Source: Bacillus manliponensis
GTDB taxonomy: Bacteria; Bacillota; Bacilli; Bacillales; Bacillaceae_G
Reading direction: 5' to 3'
Assembly: GCF_000712595.1 (NCBI RefSeq)
Contig: NZ_JOTN01000006.1
Coordinates: forward strand, 1 to 64,000
Length of the DNA stretch: 64,000 bases
Shown: positions 9,554-18,238 of the stretch, in pieces
Position numbering within the stretch: the stretch's first letter is position 1
Layout of the letters: each line of letters starts with the position of its first letter
Position numbers and translations under genes: made by a program
Notes under the pieces: generated by a model
Seen by the model: the letters and a program-made list of their open reading frames with translations, nothing else
What the model was told of the DNA's origin: nothing
The model's database searches: none

Positions 9554-10105
9554 ATGGAGAAATTTCCAACATTAGAAACAGAACGTTTACAGTTACAAGA
9601 AATTACATTGTTAGATGCGGAATCAATGTTTCATTATTTTTCAAAAGACTCCGTACTTCGCTATTTTGGAATGGAACCATTTCATCATGTGGAAGAAGTA
9701 GAAAATATCATTCGTCACTTTCATACGAAATATGAAGAAGGTGCTACGTTTCGCTGGGGTATCGTTTTAAAGGGGACGAATACATTTATCGGATCATGTG
9801 GCTTTCATCTTATTAATTCCCGTCATAAAAAGGCTGAAATTGGCTACGAATTAGACGATGCATATTGGGGAAAAGGTTATGCAGCAGAAGCACTGCAAGC
9901 AATTTTAACGTATGGATTTGAAACGCTCGATTTTGAAAGAGTCGCAGCAATTGTTTACACAGAAAATGAAGCTTCACACAAATTGCTGAAAAAGTTTGGA
10001 TTCCAAGAAGAAGGGTTGCTTCGAAAAAATATGATTCAAAGTGGTATCGCGTATGACACGGTTTTACATGCGTTGTTAAAAGAAGAGTGGAGGGAGAGAG
10101 CTTAG
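9554..10105 (+). CDS. RimJ/RimL-type GNAT acetyltransferase
   Basis: 183 residues with the full RimJ/RimL architecture: an N-terminal ETERLQLQEIT segment, a central strand with FIGSCGFHLI, the acetyl-CoA loop DDAYWGKGYAAEAL (about 105-118) and the C-terminal NEASHKLLKKFGFQEEGLLRK signature. This group acetylates protein N-termini or small amines and antibiotics; the substrate is not predictable. The start follows AAAAGGGAGAGGT. A terminator overlaps the stop codon. Confidence 0.87.
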   Translation: MEKFPTLETERLQLQEITLLDAESMFHYFSKDSVLRYFGMEPFHHVEEVENIIRHFHTKYEEGATFRWGIVLKGTNTFIGSCGFHLINSRHKKAEIGYELDDAYWGKGYAAEALQAILTYGFETLDFERVAAIVYTENEASHKLLKKFGFQEEGLLRKNMIQSGIAYDTVLHALLKEEWRERA

Positions 10106-10126
10106 AGAGTTTCTAAGCTCTTTTTC
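10097..10126 (+). terminator. Rho-independent terminator of the GNAT gene
   Basis: AGAGCTTAGA / TCTAAGCTCT with a short loop and TTTTT tail; the TAG stop codon lies inside the stem. Confidence 0.75.
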
Positions 10127-10147
10127 AATGTTCATACTGTTGTAGTA

Positions 10148-10732
10148 TTACCTTCTCCCATCGATTACAAGATTTACCCTTTCATTCGGCCGATGTTCTT
10201 TTACATACATATCTTCAGCAACCATCCAGTTGTCTACCCACATAGAACGTGCTTCTTCGCCATCTCTTTCTAATCCTCTTAACAGTCGTATATTTCTTGG
10301 ACAATCGACCCAAATTGTAAAATCATAGTAGTTGGCTAGTTCGTTTCGGGTGGCATAGATACCTTCGATAACGACAATTCCACCTGTTTTGACAGTATGA
10401 TATTCAGCTAAAGTATCGGTTTCCCAATCGTATCTTGCATAGTAACCATCCTGTTCATTATGAAGTGGTTCAATCACTTGGGAAAGTAGACGTTGCCAAT
10501 CAAAATCTGCACCAATTAGTTTTTCAGCTGGAGGTACTGGCTTAATTTGTGAAGAGGGTAAATAGAAATCATCCATATGTACAATTGTTACATCTTCACA
10601 ACAGTGTTGTAACTGCTTAGCAATCGTACTTTTTCCAGAGCCGCCACAACCATCTATACCAATAAGTAAAGTAGACTGCTTTCTTGGAGTGTTTTCGATA
10701 GATTTTATAAATTGTGCGAGCGTTTGATTCAT
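10148..10732 (-). CDS. Uridine kinase-like P-loop kinase
   Basis: 194-residue P-loop protein of the uridine kinase/phosphoribulokinase superfamily. The Walker A loop is GIDGCGGSGKST (residues 25-36). HMDDFYLPS (about 53-61) matches the substrate-binding acidic motif, and VVIEGIYATRNEL the Walker B-like strand. It probably phosphorylates uridine or a related nucleoside or vitamin in the cytosol. It is shorter than classical Udk (about 210), so the exact substrate is uncertain. Monocistronic, divergent from the ArsR-type regulator. Confidence 0.8.
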   Translation of the reverse strand: MNQTLAQFIKSIENTPRKQSTLLIGIDGCGGSGKSTIAKQLQHCCEDVTIVHMDDFYLPSSQIKPVPPAEKLIGADFDWQRLLSQVIEPLHNEQDGYYARYDWETDTLAEYHTVKTGGIVVIEGIYATRNELANYYDFTIWVDCPRNIRLLRGLERDGEEARSMWVDNWMVAEDMYVKEHRPNERVNLVIDGRR

Positions 10733-10803
10733 AATGGCACCACCTTCTTGTTTGTTACGTCATAGTTCTATTTTAGAAGAGAAGAGTCCTTTTTGGTTAT
10801 AAA

Positions 10804-10844
10804 ATTCTAAAAATATTGAATTTTATATTTTATAAATATAGAAT
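10804..10844. promoter_or_regulatory. AT-rich palindromic control region of the ArsR/MFS pair
   Basis: A perfect 7-3-7 palindrome (TATATTT-TAT-AAATATA, 10824-10840) sits inside a larger ATTCTA...TAGAAT inverted repeat about 30 bp upstream of the regulator start. Size and place suit an ArsR-dimer operator overlapping the promoter; this is inference from symmetry only. Confidence 0.35.
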
Positions 10845-10874
10845 GAAAATAAAGATATGTGAAGGAGTGATGAA

Positions 10875-11918
10875 ATGGATGTTTTGAATATAACAAGTAG
10901 GAAAAGAGAGTCATACAAAGTGCAAATCAAGTATTCGTTACTATGGGAATGTGCACTAGGTATCGCAGCAATTACAAATAAGAGGTTCATTACTACACTT
11001 GAAAAGCAACAAGCGGAGTGGGAAGAAATAAGGGAATCTTTTGATGGGGATATGTTGGAGCAATTGAACTTGGTGGAGAAACATAATACGTGGAAAGCGC
11101 TATTACAGTTGTTGTATGAGAAAGACTTTGCAGAGTTGTCTCATTTTATTCGTTATATACGTGAGCTTTCAGGAAGCCAATTGAAATATATTTGCATTCC
11201 TTATACTGGGGTTCAGCAACAAGAGATAAGAAGAAGGGCAGCAGATGGAGAAGAAGATGCGATTGAGCAGTTGAAGGAGATAACAAATAATAATCCTTTT
11301 TTTCCTACTTACATTGAGTATATATGTAAAATTCATGAAAATGATTTAAAAGAACACTTAATCGCGGTAATGTCGGGTTGGTATAAGGTAGTGATTGAGT
11401 CAGAAGCTGAAATGTTATGTGAAATTTTAAAAGTAGATTATGAAACAAAGGAGAAAATGAAAGACAAAATGGCCCCTGAAGAGTTTGTAGAATGGGTAAC
11501 GGGTGGTATCTCCTATATGCCAGAACCGAGTGTGCACAGTGTATTGCTTATTCCGCAGTATACATATCGGCCATGGAATATTGAAGCGGATATTGAAGGG
11601 ACGAAAGTGTTTCATTATCCAGTAGCAAATGAAAGTATAGCGCCCAATGACCCTTATAAGCCAAATTACTTTGTCGTGCAAAAATATAAAGCGCTAGGAG
11701 ACGAAGTGAGACTTCGGATTGTGAAACTATTATATGAACAGGACCGAACATTGCAACAACTAACAGACAAGCTAGATGTTGGAAAATCAACAATTCATCA
11801 TCATTTAAAAATTTTAAGGGCAGCAAAATTAGTTGATATTGGGGAATCAAAATACATATTGAAAAAGAAAGCGTTACAGTCTTTAGGGAAAGAATTAGAT
11901 CTTTTTATTAATAGATAA
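10875..11918 (+). CDS. ArsR-type winged-helix regulator with long N-terminal domain
   Basis: 347 residues. The C-terminal ~85 residues are an ArsR-like winged helix (KYKALGDEVRLRIVKLLYE, then the recognition segment DVGKSTIHHHLKILRAAKLV). The N-terminal ~250 residues are a helical region of the DUF5937-like type that probably binds an effector. No metal-binding Cys motif (ELCVCDL) is present, so a metal sensor is unlikely. One base separates it from the MFS gene, which it most likely controls; a palindrome upstream is a candidate operator. Confidence 0.82.
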   Translation: MDVLNITSRKRESYKVQIKYSLLWECALGIAAITNKRFITTLEKQQAEWEEIRESFDGDMLEQLNLVEKHNTWKALLQLLYEKDFAELSHFIRYIRELSGSQLKYICIPYTGVQQQEIRRRAADGEEDAIEQLKEITNNNPFFPTYIEYICKIHENDLKEHLIAVMSGWYKVVIESEAEMLCEILKVDYETKEKMKDKMAPEEFVEWVTGGISYMPEPSVHSVLLIPQYTYRPWNIEADIEGTKVFHYPVANESIAPNDPYKPNYFVVQKYKALGDEVRLRIVKLLYEQDRTLQQLTDKLDVGKSTIHHHLKILRAAKLVDIGESKYILKKKALQSLGKELDLFINR

Positions 11919-11919
11919 A

Positions 11920-13209
11920 TTGGATGTAAAGCGCACCATAGAGAAGCATAGGGAAAATAAAAGAGAAGTTGGTGCTACAGTGAATGAAACAGTACTAAAA
12001 AACCGTTCTTTTCTATTCATGTGGATTGGAAGTGCAATCTCAGAATTAGGTGGTGCGTTCGGAACTTTTTGTAATTCAATTCTCATATATCAACTTACAG
12101 GATCGAAGCTAGCACTAAGTAGTATGTGGTTACTATATTTCATCCCGTCACTTATTTTACAGTTAGTTGCAGGACCTTTTATTGATAGATGGAGTAGAAA
12201 GTGGATTATGATTGTTTCCCAATGGACACGAGGCTTCGTTTTTTTGCTACCGCTTATTATGTTAATTACAGATAATATGCAGACGTATTACATTTTTATC
12301 GTCCAGATAATTGTCGGTCTTATTACACCATTTTATGTACCAGCTAATCAAGCCATTTTGCCAACAGTTGTGCCGAAAGAGCAATTGCAAGAAGCAAATG
12401 CTTATGTAGACGGCACAGTTCGCCTCATGATGTTTCTTGCCCCCGTTTTAGGCGGGATGATGATAGAACTAGCAGGAGTTCCATTTACTTTGTCTCTTGT
12501 TTGTGTATTTCTATTTGTAAGTGGAAGTTTACTTCTATTTATAAAGGAAAATAGAATGGTAGAAACAATTCGGAAAAGCTGGTTACATCAGTTTATGGAA
12601 GGTTGGGCGTACTTTTTTAAGCAGCCAATCATTGTTTGGCTCGGTTTCTTTCTAGCATTTGTCCAATTTGGAGTAGGAGTAACGATGGTTACTAATTTAC
12701 CTTACGTACAAGATGAATTAGGTGCAAGTTATGCAGCATATGGATATTTCATGGCTGGATTTCCGCTTGGTTATGTAATTGGATCTATCATTGTAGGGAA
12801 AATGCAATATGAAAGCCGGCGCACTATCATGCTTGGTGCGTTAGTAATCGGCGGTTTGACATATATTTCATTAGGGTTAAATGAGAATATTTATATAGCA
12901 ATTTTCATAGAAATAATCGCTGGAATCTCTTTAGTTTTTTTCAATGTTCATAGCATGACAATCCACCAGCAAATAGTTCCAAATGAATTGATGGGAAAAA
13001 TATTTTCAGTACGCTTGTTCATTATAAGAAGTTCGATGCCTCTAGGTATATTAATTGGAGGTATATGTAGTGAGCAGTTTGGGGTTAGGGTGTTATATAT
13101 GATAATTGGAATTATCATTTGTACTGTTTCCGTGTTAGGTATCGTATTACCATATTTTAAATTTCTTGATCAACCCGTTCAAAATAATTTCGAAAAAACA
13201 AAATTTTAA
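11920..13209 (+). CDS. MFS transporter, EntS/MFS_3-like exporter
   Basis: 429 residues as opened from a TTG one base after the regulator's stop; a GTG at 11980 (MNETVLKNRSFLFMW...) is an alternative start and would give a more usual N-terminus. Twelve hydrophobic segments; the loop FIDRWSRKWIMI (about 85-96) is the MFS motif A region, and VPANQAILPTVVPKEQLQEAN is typical of the MFS_3 group that includes enterobactin and macrolide exporters. Likely a drug or siderophore exporter under control of the adjacent ArsR-type protein. A Fur box for the next gene begins right after its stop. Confidence 0.83.
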   Translation: MDVKRTIEKHRENKREVGATVNETVLKNRSFLFMWIGSAISELGGAFGTFCNSILIYQLTGSKLALSSMWLLYFIPSLILQLVAGPFIDRWSRKWIMIVSQWTRGFVFLLPLIMLITDNMQTYYIFIVQIIVGLITPFYVPANQAILPTVVPKEQLQEANAYVDGTVRLMMFLAPVLGGMMIELAGVPFTLSLVCVFLFVSGSLLLFIKENRMVETIRKSWLHQFMEGWAYFFKQPIIVWLGFFLAFVQFGVGVTMVTNLPYVQDELGASYAAYGYFMAGFPLGYVIGSIIVGKMQYESRRTIMLGALVIGGLTYISLGLNENIYIAIFIEIIAGISLVFFNVHSMTIHQQIVPNELMGKIFSVRLFIIRSSMPLGILIGGICSEQFGVRVLYMIIGIIICTVSVLGIVLPYFKFLDQPVQNNFEKTKF

Positions 13210-13239
13210 TTGAAAATAATTATCATATTCATTTATAAT
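13210..13239 (+). promoter_or_regulatory. Promoter with overlapping Fur box upstream of hmoA
   Basis: TGAAAATAATTATCA at 13211-13225 matches the Bacillus Fur 7-1-7 consensus (TGATAATnATTATCA) at all but one defined position. It overlaps a -35 (TTGAAA, 13210-13215) and lies just ahead of a -10 (TATAAT, 13234-13239) with 18-bp spacing. Iron-dependent repression of the next gene is the direct expectation. Confidence 0.8.
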
Positions 13240-13283
13240 GAAAGACAAGTAGAATAACTTGCGACTAAGGGGAGTTGAAATAG

Positions 13284-13610
13284 ATGTTCATTGAAACAAA
13301 AACATTTACAGTAAAAGAAGGTACTTCTGATCTTGTTGTACAACATTTCACAGGTGAAGGAATCATTGAAAAGTTTGATGGATTTATTGACTTAAGTGTT
13401 CTTGTGAAGAAAGTAAGAAGAGGCGATGAAGAAGTTATCGTTATGATTCGCTGGGAGTCAGAACAAGACTGGAAAAACTGGGAGACAAGCGAAGAGCACT
13501 TAGCTGGTCATAGAGCGAGCAGAGGAAAACCAACTCCAGATCATATTATCAACGTAACGCACGGTGTTTATTATGTGAAATCTTCAAAAGGTGCTTATCA
13601 AAAATCATAA
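13284..13610 (+). CDS. hmoA: Heme-degrading monooxygenase (HmoA-like, ABM fold)
   Basis: 108-residue protein of the antibiotic-biosynthesis-monooxygenase fold. The block VLVKKVRRGDEEVIVMIRWES, then WKNWETSEEHLAGHRASRGKP, resembles B. subtilis HmoA; the conserved His (about 76) in the HLAGH segment is the likely heme ligand, as in IsdG enzymes. It would open heme to release iron in the cytosol. The Fur box over its promoter fits an iron-starvation role. The start ATG follows AAGGGGAGTTG. Monocistronic with a strong terminator. Confidence 0.82.
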   Translation: MFIETKTFTVKEGTSDLVVQHFTGEGIIEKFDGFIDLSVLVKKVRRGDEEVIVMIRWESEQDWKNWETSEEHLAGHRASRGKPTPDHIINVTHGVYYVKSSKGAYQKS

Positions 13611-13665
13611 ATAAATAGAATCTGCGGGACAGTCATCCAGTTGGATTTTTAAATTAACTGTAACT

Positions 13666-13712
13666 AAACGGGTCATCTTTTTTGTATGCACAAAAGATGA
13701 CCCGTTTTATTT
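13666..13712 (+). terminator. Rho-independent terminator of hmoA
   Basis: AAACGGGTCATCTTTT pairs with AAAAGATGACCCGTTT across a 9-nt loop; T-rich tail. Confidence 0.9.
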
Positions 13713-13853
13713 TAAATTCATCGTAAAAAACGGTTGTTTTTGATAGAATATAATGGTTGGTTTTTTTCAGGTATAAAAAATATATAAGTCTATAATGTAT
13801 CCGTGTTAGAAAACAGAAGGTGAAGATTAATCCAAAGGGTGTGAAGCAGTCAA

Positions 13854-14288
13854 TTGTTTGCAGTATTATTTTTTATTATTAGTGTTTCAGCAATATTTTT
13901 TACGATAGTACTATCATTTGTACAGCTATTCAATAAAAAAGAACAAGAGTGGAAGGCATTTTATCAATCACTTCCAATTCTTTCATTCTTACTAGTTATG
14001 TATATATTTAACGTGTTGTTTGGGCAAGGTGAAACTATAGTTTACATACTTTTAGCGATGCTAGTAGTCCCAGCTTTTTATATGATACACGCCGTTCTCG
14101 GGATAATTGGTTTGTGTATCTCTATAAAGAAAGGGAATGTATTATCAATGAAAGAAGGATATCCGTTACTATTTGTCACTTCAGTATTAACATTTGTATC
14201 ATTTATAGTACCTATTGTGATATTCCTTTCATTCTTACTATCCTGTTCAATAATAGTAATGAACAAAATGAAAGCGAAAGCAAAATGA
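13854..14288 (+). CDS. Small four-helix membrane protein, unknown
   Basis: 144 residues, four hydrophobic segments (about 2-24, 41-58, 62-90, 105-135) with short polar links. The start is TTG, preceded at about 12 nt by AAAGGGTG. No family recognised. The hydrophobic pattern and clean reading frame support a real integral membrane protein. A strong hairpin terminator covers the stop codon region. Confidence 0.65.
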   Translation: MFAVLFFIISVSAIFFTIVLSFVQLFNKKEQEWKAFYQSLPILSFLLVMYIFNVLFGQGETIVYILLAMLVVPAFYMIHAVLGIIGLCISIKKGNVLSMKEGYPLLFVTSVLTFVSFIVPIVIFLSFLLSCSIIVMNKMKAKAK

Positions 14289-14335
14289 AGACCAAAAGAG
14301 CAAGAAAGAATGCTCTTTTGGTCTTCATTTTATTA
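14287..14335 (+). terminator. Rho-independent terminator
   Basis: GAAGACCAAAAGAGCA / TGCTCTTTTGGTCTTC, 8-nt loop, followed by ATTTTATTATTATT. Confidence 0.88.
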
Positions 14336-14377
14336 TTATTTATTAATTAAAGGAAAGGGAGTTTAGAATCAGCCTTC

Positions 14378-15169
14378 TTAATTTTCTTTATTTCTAATGT
14401 CATTATATAACTCCAATCCCTCTTTCACATTATAACTCTTCTTTACAATACTATGGATCGCTTGAATCATCGCAGCTGGGTGTTCGGATTGCCAAATGTT
14501 TCGGCCCATATCAACGCCAATCGCACCTTCTTGCATCGCTTGATACGTAATCGTTAGCGCATCTTCAATGGAGTCTAGCTTTGGTCCACCAGCAATGACG
14601 ATAGGGGCAGGGCATGTGCTTGTGACTTTTTCAAAGTTTTCACAGTAATAGGTCTTCACAATATCAGCACCCATTTCAACACAGACGCGTGAGGCAAGTG
14701 CTAAAAAGCGGGCTTCTCGTTTTTGTAATTCTTTCGCGACTGCAGTAATGCCGAGTACTGGTAATCCGTAGTCATGTGCTTCGGATACGACATTTGCGAG
14801 GTTTGATATCGTTTGTGTTTCATAGTTAGAACCAACAAATACAGAAACACCAACGCCAACAACATTATGTCTAATTGCTTCTTTAATAGGAGTAACAATT
14901 GTTTCATTGGCAAGGTCGGCACCAACAACTGTTGGTCCGCCAGATACACGGAGAACCATCGGTGTTTTGCAATCTTCTGGAATACATGACTGCAAAACAC
15001 CGCGCGTTAAATAGAGAGAATCTGTATAGGGAAGTAAGTGCTTCACTGTTTCACCTGGCTTTTCTAATCCGTGAATGGGCCCTAAAAAGTAACCGTGATC
15101 AATGGCTAACATAACCGCTTTTCCATCTGGTAAAATCGTATTTAATCGATTTTGAAATCCCCAACTCAT
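14378..15169 (-). CDS. lsrF: LsrF, AI-2 processing thiolase/aldolase
   Basis: 263-residue class I aldolase-fold enzyme. In the AI-2 pathway LsrF transfers the acetyl group of phospho-AI-2's downstream dione to CoA. Visible landmarks: MLAIDHGYFLGPIHGLEKP near the start, the Schiff-base Lys in GADIVKTYYCENF (about residue 167), and the phosphate-binding end IVIAGGPK ... GVDMGRNIWQ. It is the last gene of the lsrR-lsrK-cupin-lsrF operon and lies only 6 bp after the cupin gene. Its presence with LsrK and LsrACDB makes the assignment secure. Confidence 0.93.
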   Translation of the reverse strand: MSWGFQNRLNTILPDGKAVMLAIDHGYFLGPIHGLEKPGETVKHLLPYTDSLYLTRGVLQSCIPEDCKTPMVLRVSGGPTVVGADLANETIVTPIKEAIRHNVVGVGVSVFVGSNYETQTISNLANVVSEAHDYGLPVLGITAVAKELQKREARFLALASRVCVEMGADIVKTYYCENFEKVTSTCPAPIVIAGGPKLDSIEDALTITYQAMQEGAIGVDMGRNIWQSEHPAAMIQAIHSIVKKSYNVKEGLELYNDIRNKEN

Positions 15170-15175
15170 TATCTA

Positions 15176-15532
15176 TCACTCCTTATTTGGATTTTCTGTT
15201 TGCACCGTATCTTTTTTTTGTAAGTGTGGTGACTTAATAAATAACGCTTTAAAGATTTTATTAGAACGATTAATGAGGTAATGAGATTCATGTGGACGCA
15301 CTTGTAATACATCACCTTGTTTAATCGGAACTCTTTCGTTGTTAACATAAAAATCAATTTCACCTTCTAACGCATAAAAAACTTCTTCACAAGTTGTATG
15401 GTAATGGTTTTGAAAGTCTTGACCAGGTTTAATGACAACGACACCAACATCAACGTTAGGTCCTTGTATTAAATACTTTGGTCCATTGTCACCAAAACGA
15501 TAGGAAAAGTCATTTTCATTCACTTTTAACAT
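15176..15532 (-). CDS. Cupin-domain protein of the lsr operon
   Basis: 118-residue single-domain cupin. Motif 1 reads PGQDFQNHYHTTCEEVFYALEGE (two His and a Glu as metal ligands), and motif 2 reads GDVLQVRPHESHYL. The ATG at 15532 follows AAAGGAGTG; a longer frame to 15583 lacks a site. It sits between lsrK and lsrF, the place where an LsrG-type phospho-AI-2 isomerase gene would be expected, and no LsrG is present here. It may do the isomerisation or another step on phospho-DPD; that is inference from position. Confidence 0.8.
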   Translation of the reverse strand: MLKVNENDFSYRFGDNGPKYLIQGPNVDVGVVVIKPGQDFQNHYHTTCEEVFYALEGEIDFYVNNERVPIKQGDVLQVRPHESHYLINRSNKIFKALFIKSPHLQKKDTVQTENPNKE

Positions 15533-15558
15533 TATTTCACTCCTTTCTATGTAACAAG

Positions 15559-17121
15559 TTACAGTGCACCAGGAGCAATCCACATATGTGATGTGAATCT
15601 GTTATCGGCTAATGCTAGTTGTTTTTCATATACAATGCGCCAGTTTTCATATAGTTGCTTATAAGTGTTATAGTTTTCTCGATTTGGTACATAAGTTGTT
15701 TCCCACTGTACAAATTCTTCGGCAGCTTCTTCCATTGAGTGAAAGAGACCAGCGCCAACTCCAGCTATAATAGCTGTTCCTAATGCAGCAGCTTCTTTCA
15801 CAACAGGGACTTTTACTGGTACACCGAGAACATCGGCAACAATTTGTGACCAAAGTGTCCCTTTTGAAGCACCGCCAGCAAAGACAACTTCTGAAGGGAA
15901 TGTTCCGGTTAATTCTTCAATTAACTTCAAATTTCCTAAAGTTACAAACGCTGCGTTTTCTTCAATTGCTCGAAATAACTCTTTCTTTCCACATTTCTCA
16001 GCATCTAAGCTTAAGTTTAAAAAAGAAGGTGCAGCGTGTCGCCATGATATATAGTTCATCGTATTTGAAAAGGTTGGGATAATTCCATATGATCCGGCAG
16101 GGACATGTTTTGCTTGTTCTTCTAACAGCGTATATGCATCTGTTCCAAGTTTTTTTGCTAACTGTTTTTCTTCTTGGCAAAACGCATCGCGAAACCAACG
16201 CATAACAAGACCGGGGAAGAAAGCGATTGTTTCATATTGCCAAAGGCTTGGAACTACGTGGCAGTTTACGCGAATTTTTGCGCTTGGATCCGTTTTTGGC
16301 GTTGTAACATTTACTTCTTGCTGCCAAAAGCTCCCGCCTGAAATAAAAGTTTGCCCACCTTTCACGATTCCAGATCCAAGCGAAGCCATTTGCGCGTCAC
16401 CACCGCCAGTAATGACAGGGGTTCCCTCATATAAGCCAGTTTCTTCGCTCGCCTTTTTTGTTATAGAGCCAATGACTGTCCCGGCTTCATTGACTTTCGG
16501 TGAAAATGGAACGTATAAGTTACATTGTTTTGCAAGTTCTCCGTCCCACTGGCGCTTATTTAAATTGAAAATACCTGCCGTACAGCCGTTAGACGGATCA
16601 ATTTGTAACTCTCCGCACAGTTTATATAAAATCCAATCGTTTAACATCGTCATGTAACGCGTTTTTTCATAAATATGAGGTTTATGTTTTTGAATCCAAA
16701 GTAACCGTGGTAATGCTCCTAGCGCAAATGTTTGCCCTGAAGTGCTATATAAATCTTTCTCAAGGTTTTCCCGTATTTGTTTTAGTTCGCTTACTTCAGC
16801 TGAAGCGCGTCCATCAACATTGGCGCATGCCCATAGTTCTTGTTTGTTTTTATCATATAAAACGAAACCTTCGCGCATGCTTGTTGCACTAATTCCTTTA
16901 ATCGCCGATGATGTGAGGTTGCTTATTTGAAGAACTTCTTTTGTACACTCTTGTATAAGTTTCCAGTTTTGCATTACATCAAAATTCATAGAGCCAGGGT
17001 AACGAGAGTCTGTTTGATGAATCCATTCTCTTTGACTTACAGCGAGCTGATTTCCATTCAAGTCAAAGAGGACAGCCCGAATACTACCAGTACCAGCATC
17101 GTAAGCTAATAGTGCACTCAA
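15559..17121 (-). CDS. lsrK: LsrK, autoinducer-2 kinase
   Basis: 520-residue FGGY-family carbohydrate kinase. It phosphorylates imported AI-2 (DPD) in the cytosol, trapping it and making the LsrR ligand. Landmarks: the N-terminal phosphate loop YDAGTGSIRAVLFDLNG, the FGGY signature region TPVITGGGDAQMASLGSG and the C-terminal VFAGGASKGTLWSQIVADVLG adenosine-binding segment. The length equals that of the E. coli enzyme closely. It starts at TTG, which directly follows the TAA of lsrR, with AAGGAAGGTGA as its site: tight coupling to the regulator. Confidence 0.94.
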   Translation of the reverse strand: MSALLAYDAGTGSIRAVLFDLNGNQLAVSQREWIHQTDSRYPGSMNFDVMQNWKLIQECTKEVLQISNLTSSAIKGISATSMREGFVLYDKNKQELWACANVDGRASAEVSELKQIRENLEKDLYSTSGQTFALGALPRLLWIQKHKPHIYEKTRYMTMLNDWILYKLCGELQIDPSNGCTAGIFNLNKRQWDGELAKQCNLYVPFSPKVNEAGTVIGSITKKASEETGLYEGTPVITGGGDAQMASLGSGIVKGGQTFISGGSFWQQEVNVTTPKTDPSAKIRVNCHVVPSLWQYETIAFFPGLVMRWFRDAFCQEEKQLAKKLGTDAYTLLEEQAKHVPAGSYGIIPTFSNTMNYISWRHAAPSFLNLSLDAEKCGKKELFRAIEENAAFVTLGNLKLIEELTGTFPSEVVFAGGASKGTLWSQIVADVLGVPVKVPVVKEAAALGTAIIAGVGAGLFHSMEEAAEEFVQWETTYVPNRENYNTYKQLYENWRIVYEKQLALADNRFTSHMWIAPGAL

Positions 17122-18054
17122 TTATGTGTCACCTTCCTTTCTTAATAACGAAAGTGCGGTTATTTCGTCTGTAATTAACGTATGAATGTAGCCACCTTTA
17201 AGAGCTCCATATATTGCGTCTACTTTTTCCAATCCTCCAGCAACGCCAACAACATGTTTCATACTTTGCAAGGATGAAAGTGAAATGCCGATTAACCGGT
17301 CGTGATGGGGGATGTGTAACTTGTTGCCGCTTTCATTGTAAAACTGTCCAAGAATGTCACCGGCTCCAGATTGACTACGAATGTAAGTCATTTCGCCGAG
17401 CGTCATTTTTTCTTCTTTTATAATGGTTGCTTCTTCTGACAAGCCACCAATTCCAACAACCGCAATATTTGCGAGTGAAGCGAGATGAAGCATTTCTTTA
17501 ACGGATGGTTCCGCATGAATACTATCAGCCATTTCGGTTGTAGAGGTTAAAAAAGGTGCGGGAATAATGTGTAGTTGTCCTTGTACATGATTTAAATAGC
17601 TTTGTTTCGTAGGGAAATAATGATTAACTCCCCCAGTGAGCGTTGCGACAGAAATTTGCATAGAAGGATCGAGATTTAAGTTTTCTAGTACTTTTGAAAT
17701 TGTTTCGCCCCAGCCAATTCCAAGCAGCTCTCCTTGTTTTAAATGAGATTGTAAATACTGAGCAGCTGCTTTCCCTAATGAATCGGAAAAACTTGTTTTT
17801 GGAGTAGGAATAATAAAGGAGTCCATGAGGTGAAAGGCTTTTATTAATTCACGTTCAATACTTAAACAATGGAGACCAGCTCCTTTAATATGAAAGGAAA
17901 CAATCCCTTCAGCACGAGCTTTATCTAATAAACGGACAACTTTATTTCGTGAAATATGAAGCAATGAAGCAATTTCTTGCTGCGTTAGTTGATCTTTATA
18001 GTAATACCAAGCAACTTTTGTTAATAAATTTTCTTCAAAATTGAGCTGTACCAT
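17122..18054 (-). CDS. lsrR: LsrR, SorC-family AI-2-responsive repressor
   Basis: About 310 residues. The N-terminal helix-turn-helix reads LTQQEIASLLHISRNKVVRLLDKARAEG, typical of the SorC/DeoR-like family. The rest is the sugar-phosphate-binding domain (GIGWGETISKVLENL, then GIGGLSEEATIIK). In the lsr system it represses both divergent operons until phospho-AI-2 binds. The ATG at 18054 (MVQLNFEENLL) has AAAGGA at proper distance; the open frame begins seven codons earlier. First gene of the lsrRK-cupin-lsrF operon. Confidence 0.92.
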   Translation of the reverse strand: MVQLNFEENLLTKVAWYYYKDQLTQQEIASLLHISRNKVVRLLDKARAEGIVSFHIKGAGLHCLSIERELIKAFHLMDSFIIPTPKTSFSDSLGKAAAQYLQSHLKQGELLGIGWGETISKVLENLNLDPSMQISVATLTGGVNHYFPTKQSYLNHVQGQLHIIPAPFLTSTTEMADSIHAEPSVKEMLHLASLANIAVVGIGGLSEEATIIKEEKMTLGEMTYIRSQSGAGDILGQFYNESGNKLHIPHHDRLIGISLSSLQSMKHVVGVAGGLEKVDAIYGALKGGYIHTLITDEITALSLLRKEGDT

Positions 18055-18186
18055 GCTCTTCATTCCTTTCAACATTTGACCGTTGCTTAAACATATGTGT
18101 ACATTTTTTTCTTTATGCTGTAATTTTGTTGAGAAAAATCAGTTCTAGATATGAAAAAAGAGATATACAATGCTACAAAACAAGTA

Positions 18187-18217
18187 GAACAAAAAATCAA
18201 TTCTTGAAAATTTGTTC
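18187..18217. promoter_or_regulatory. Candidate LsrR operator (31-bp imperfect palindrome)
   Basis: GAACAAA at 18187 and TTTGTTC at 18211 form the outer arms, with inner TCAA/TTGA arms around position 18202; 11 of 15 half-site positions are symmetric. It lies in the lsrR-lsrA divergent region, 20-50 bp before lsrA. A single long palindrome suits a SorC-family oligomer. Confidence 0.5.
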
Positions 18218-18238
18218 CGAAAAGAGAGGTGATCGCAT

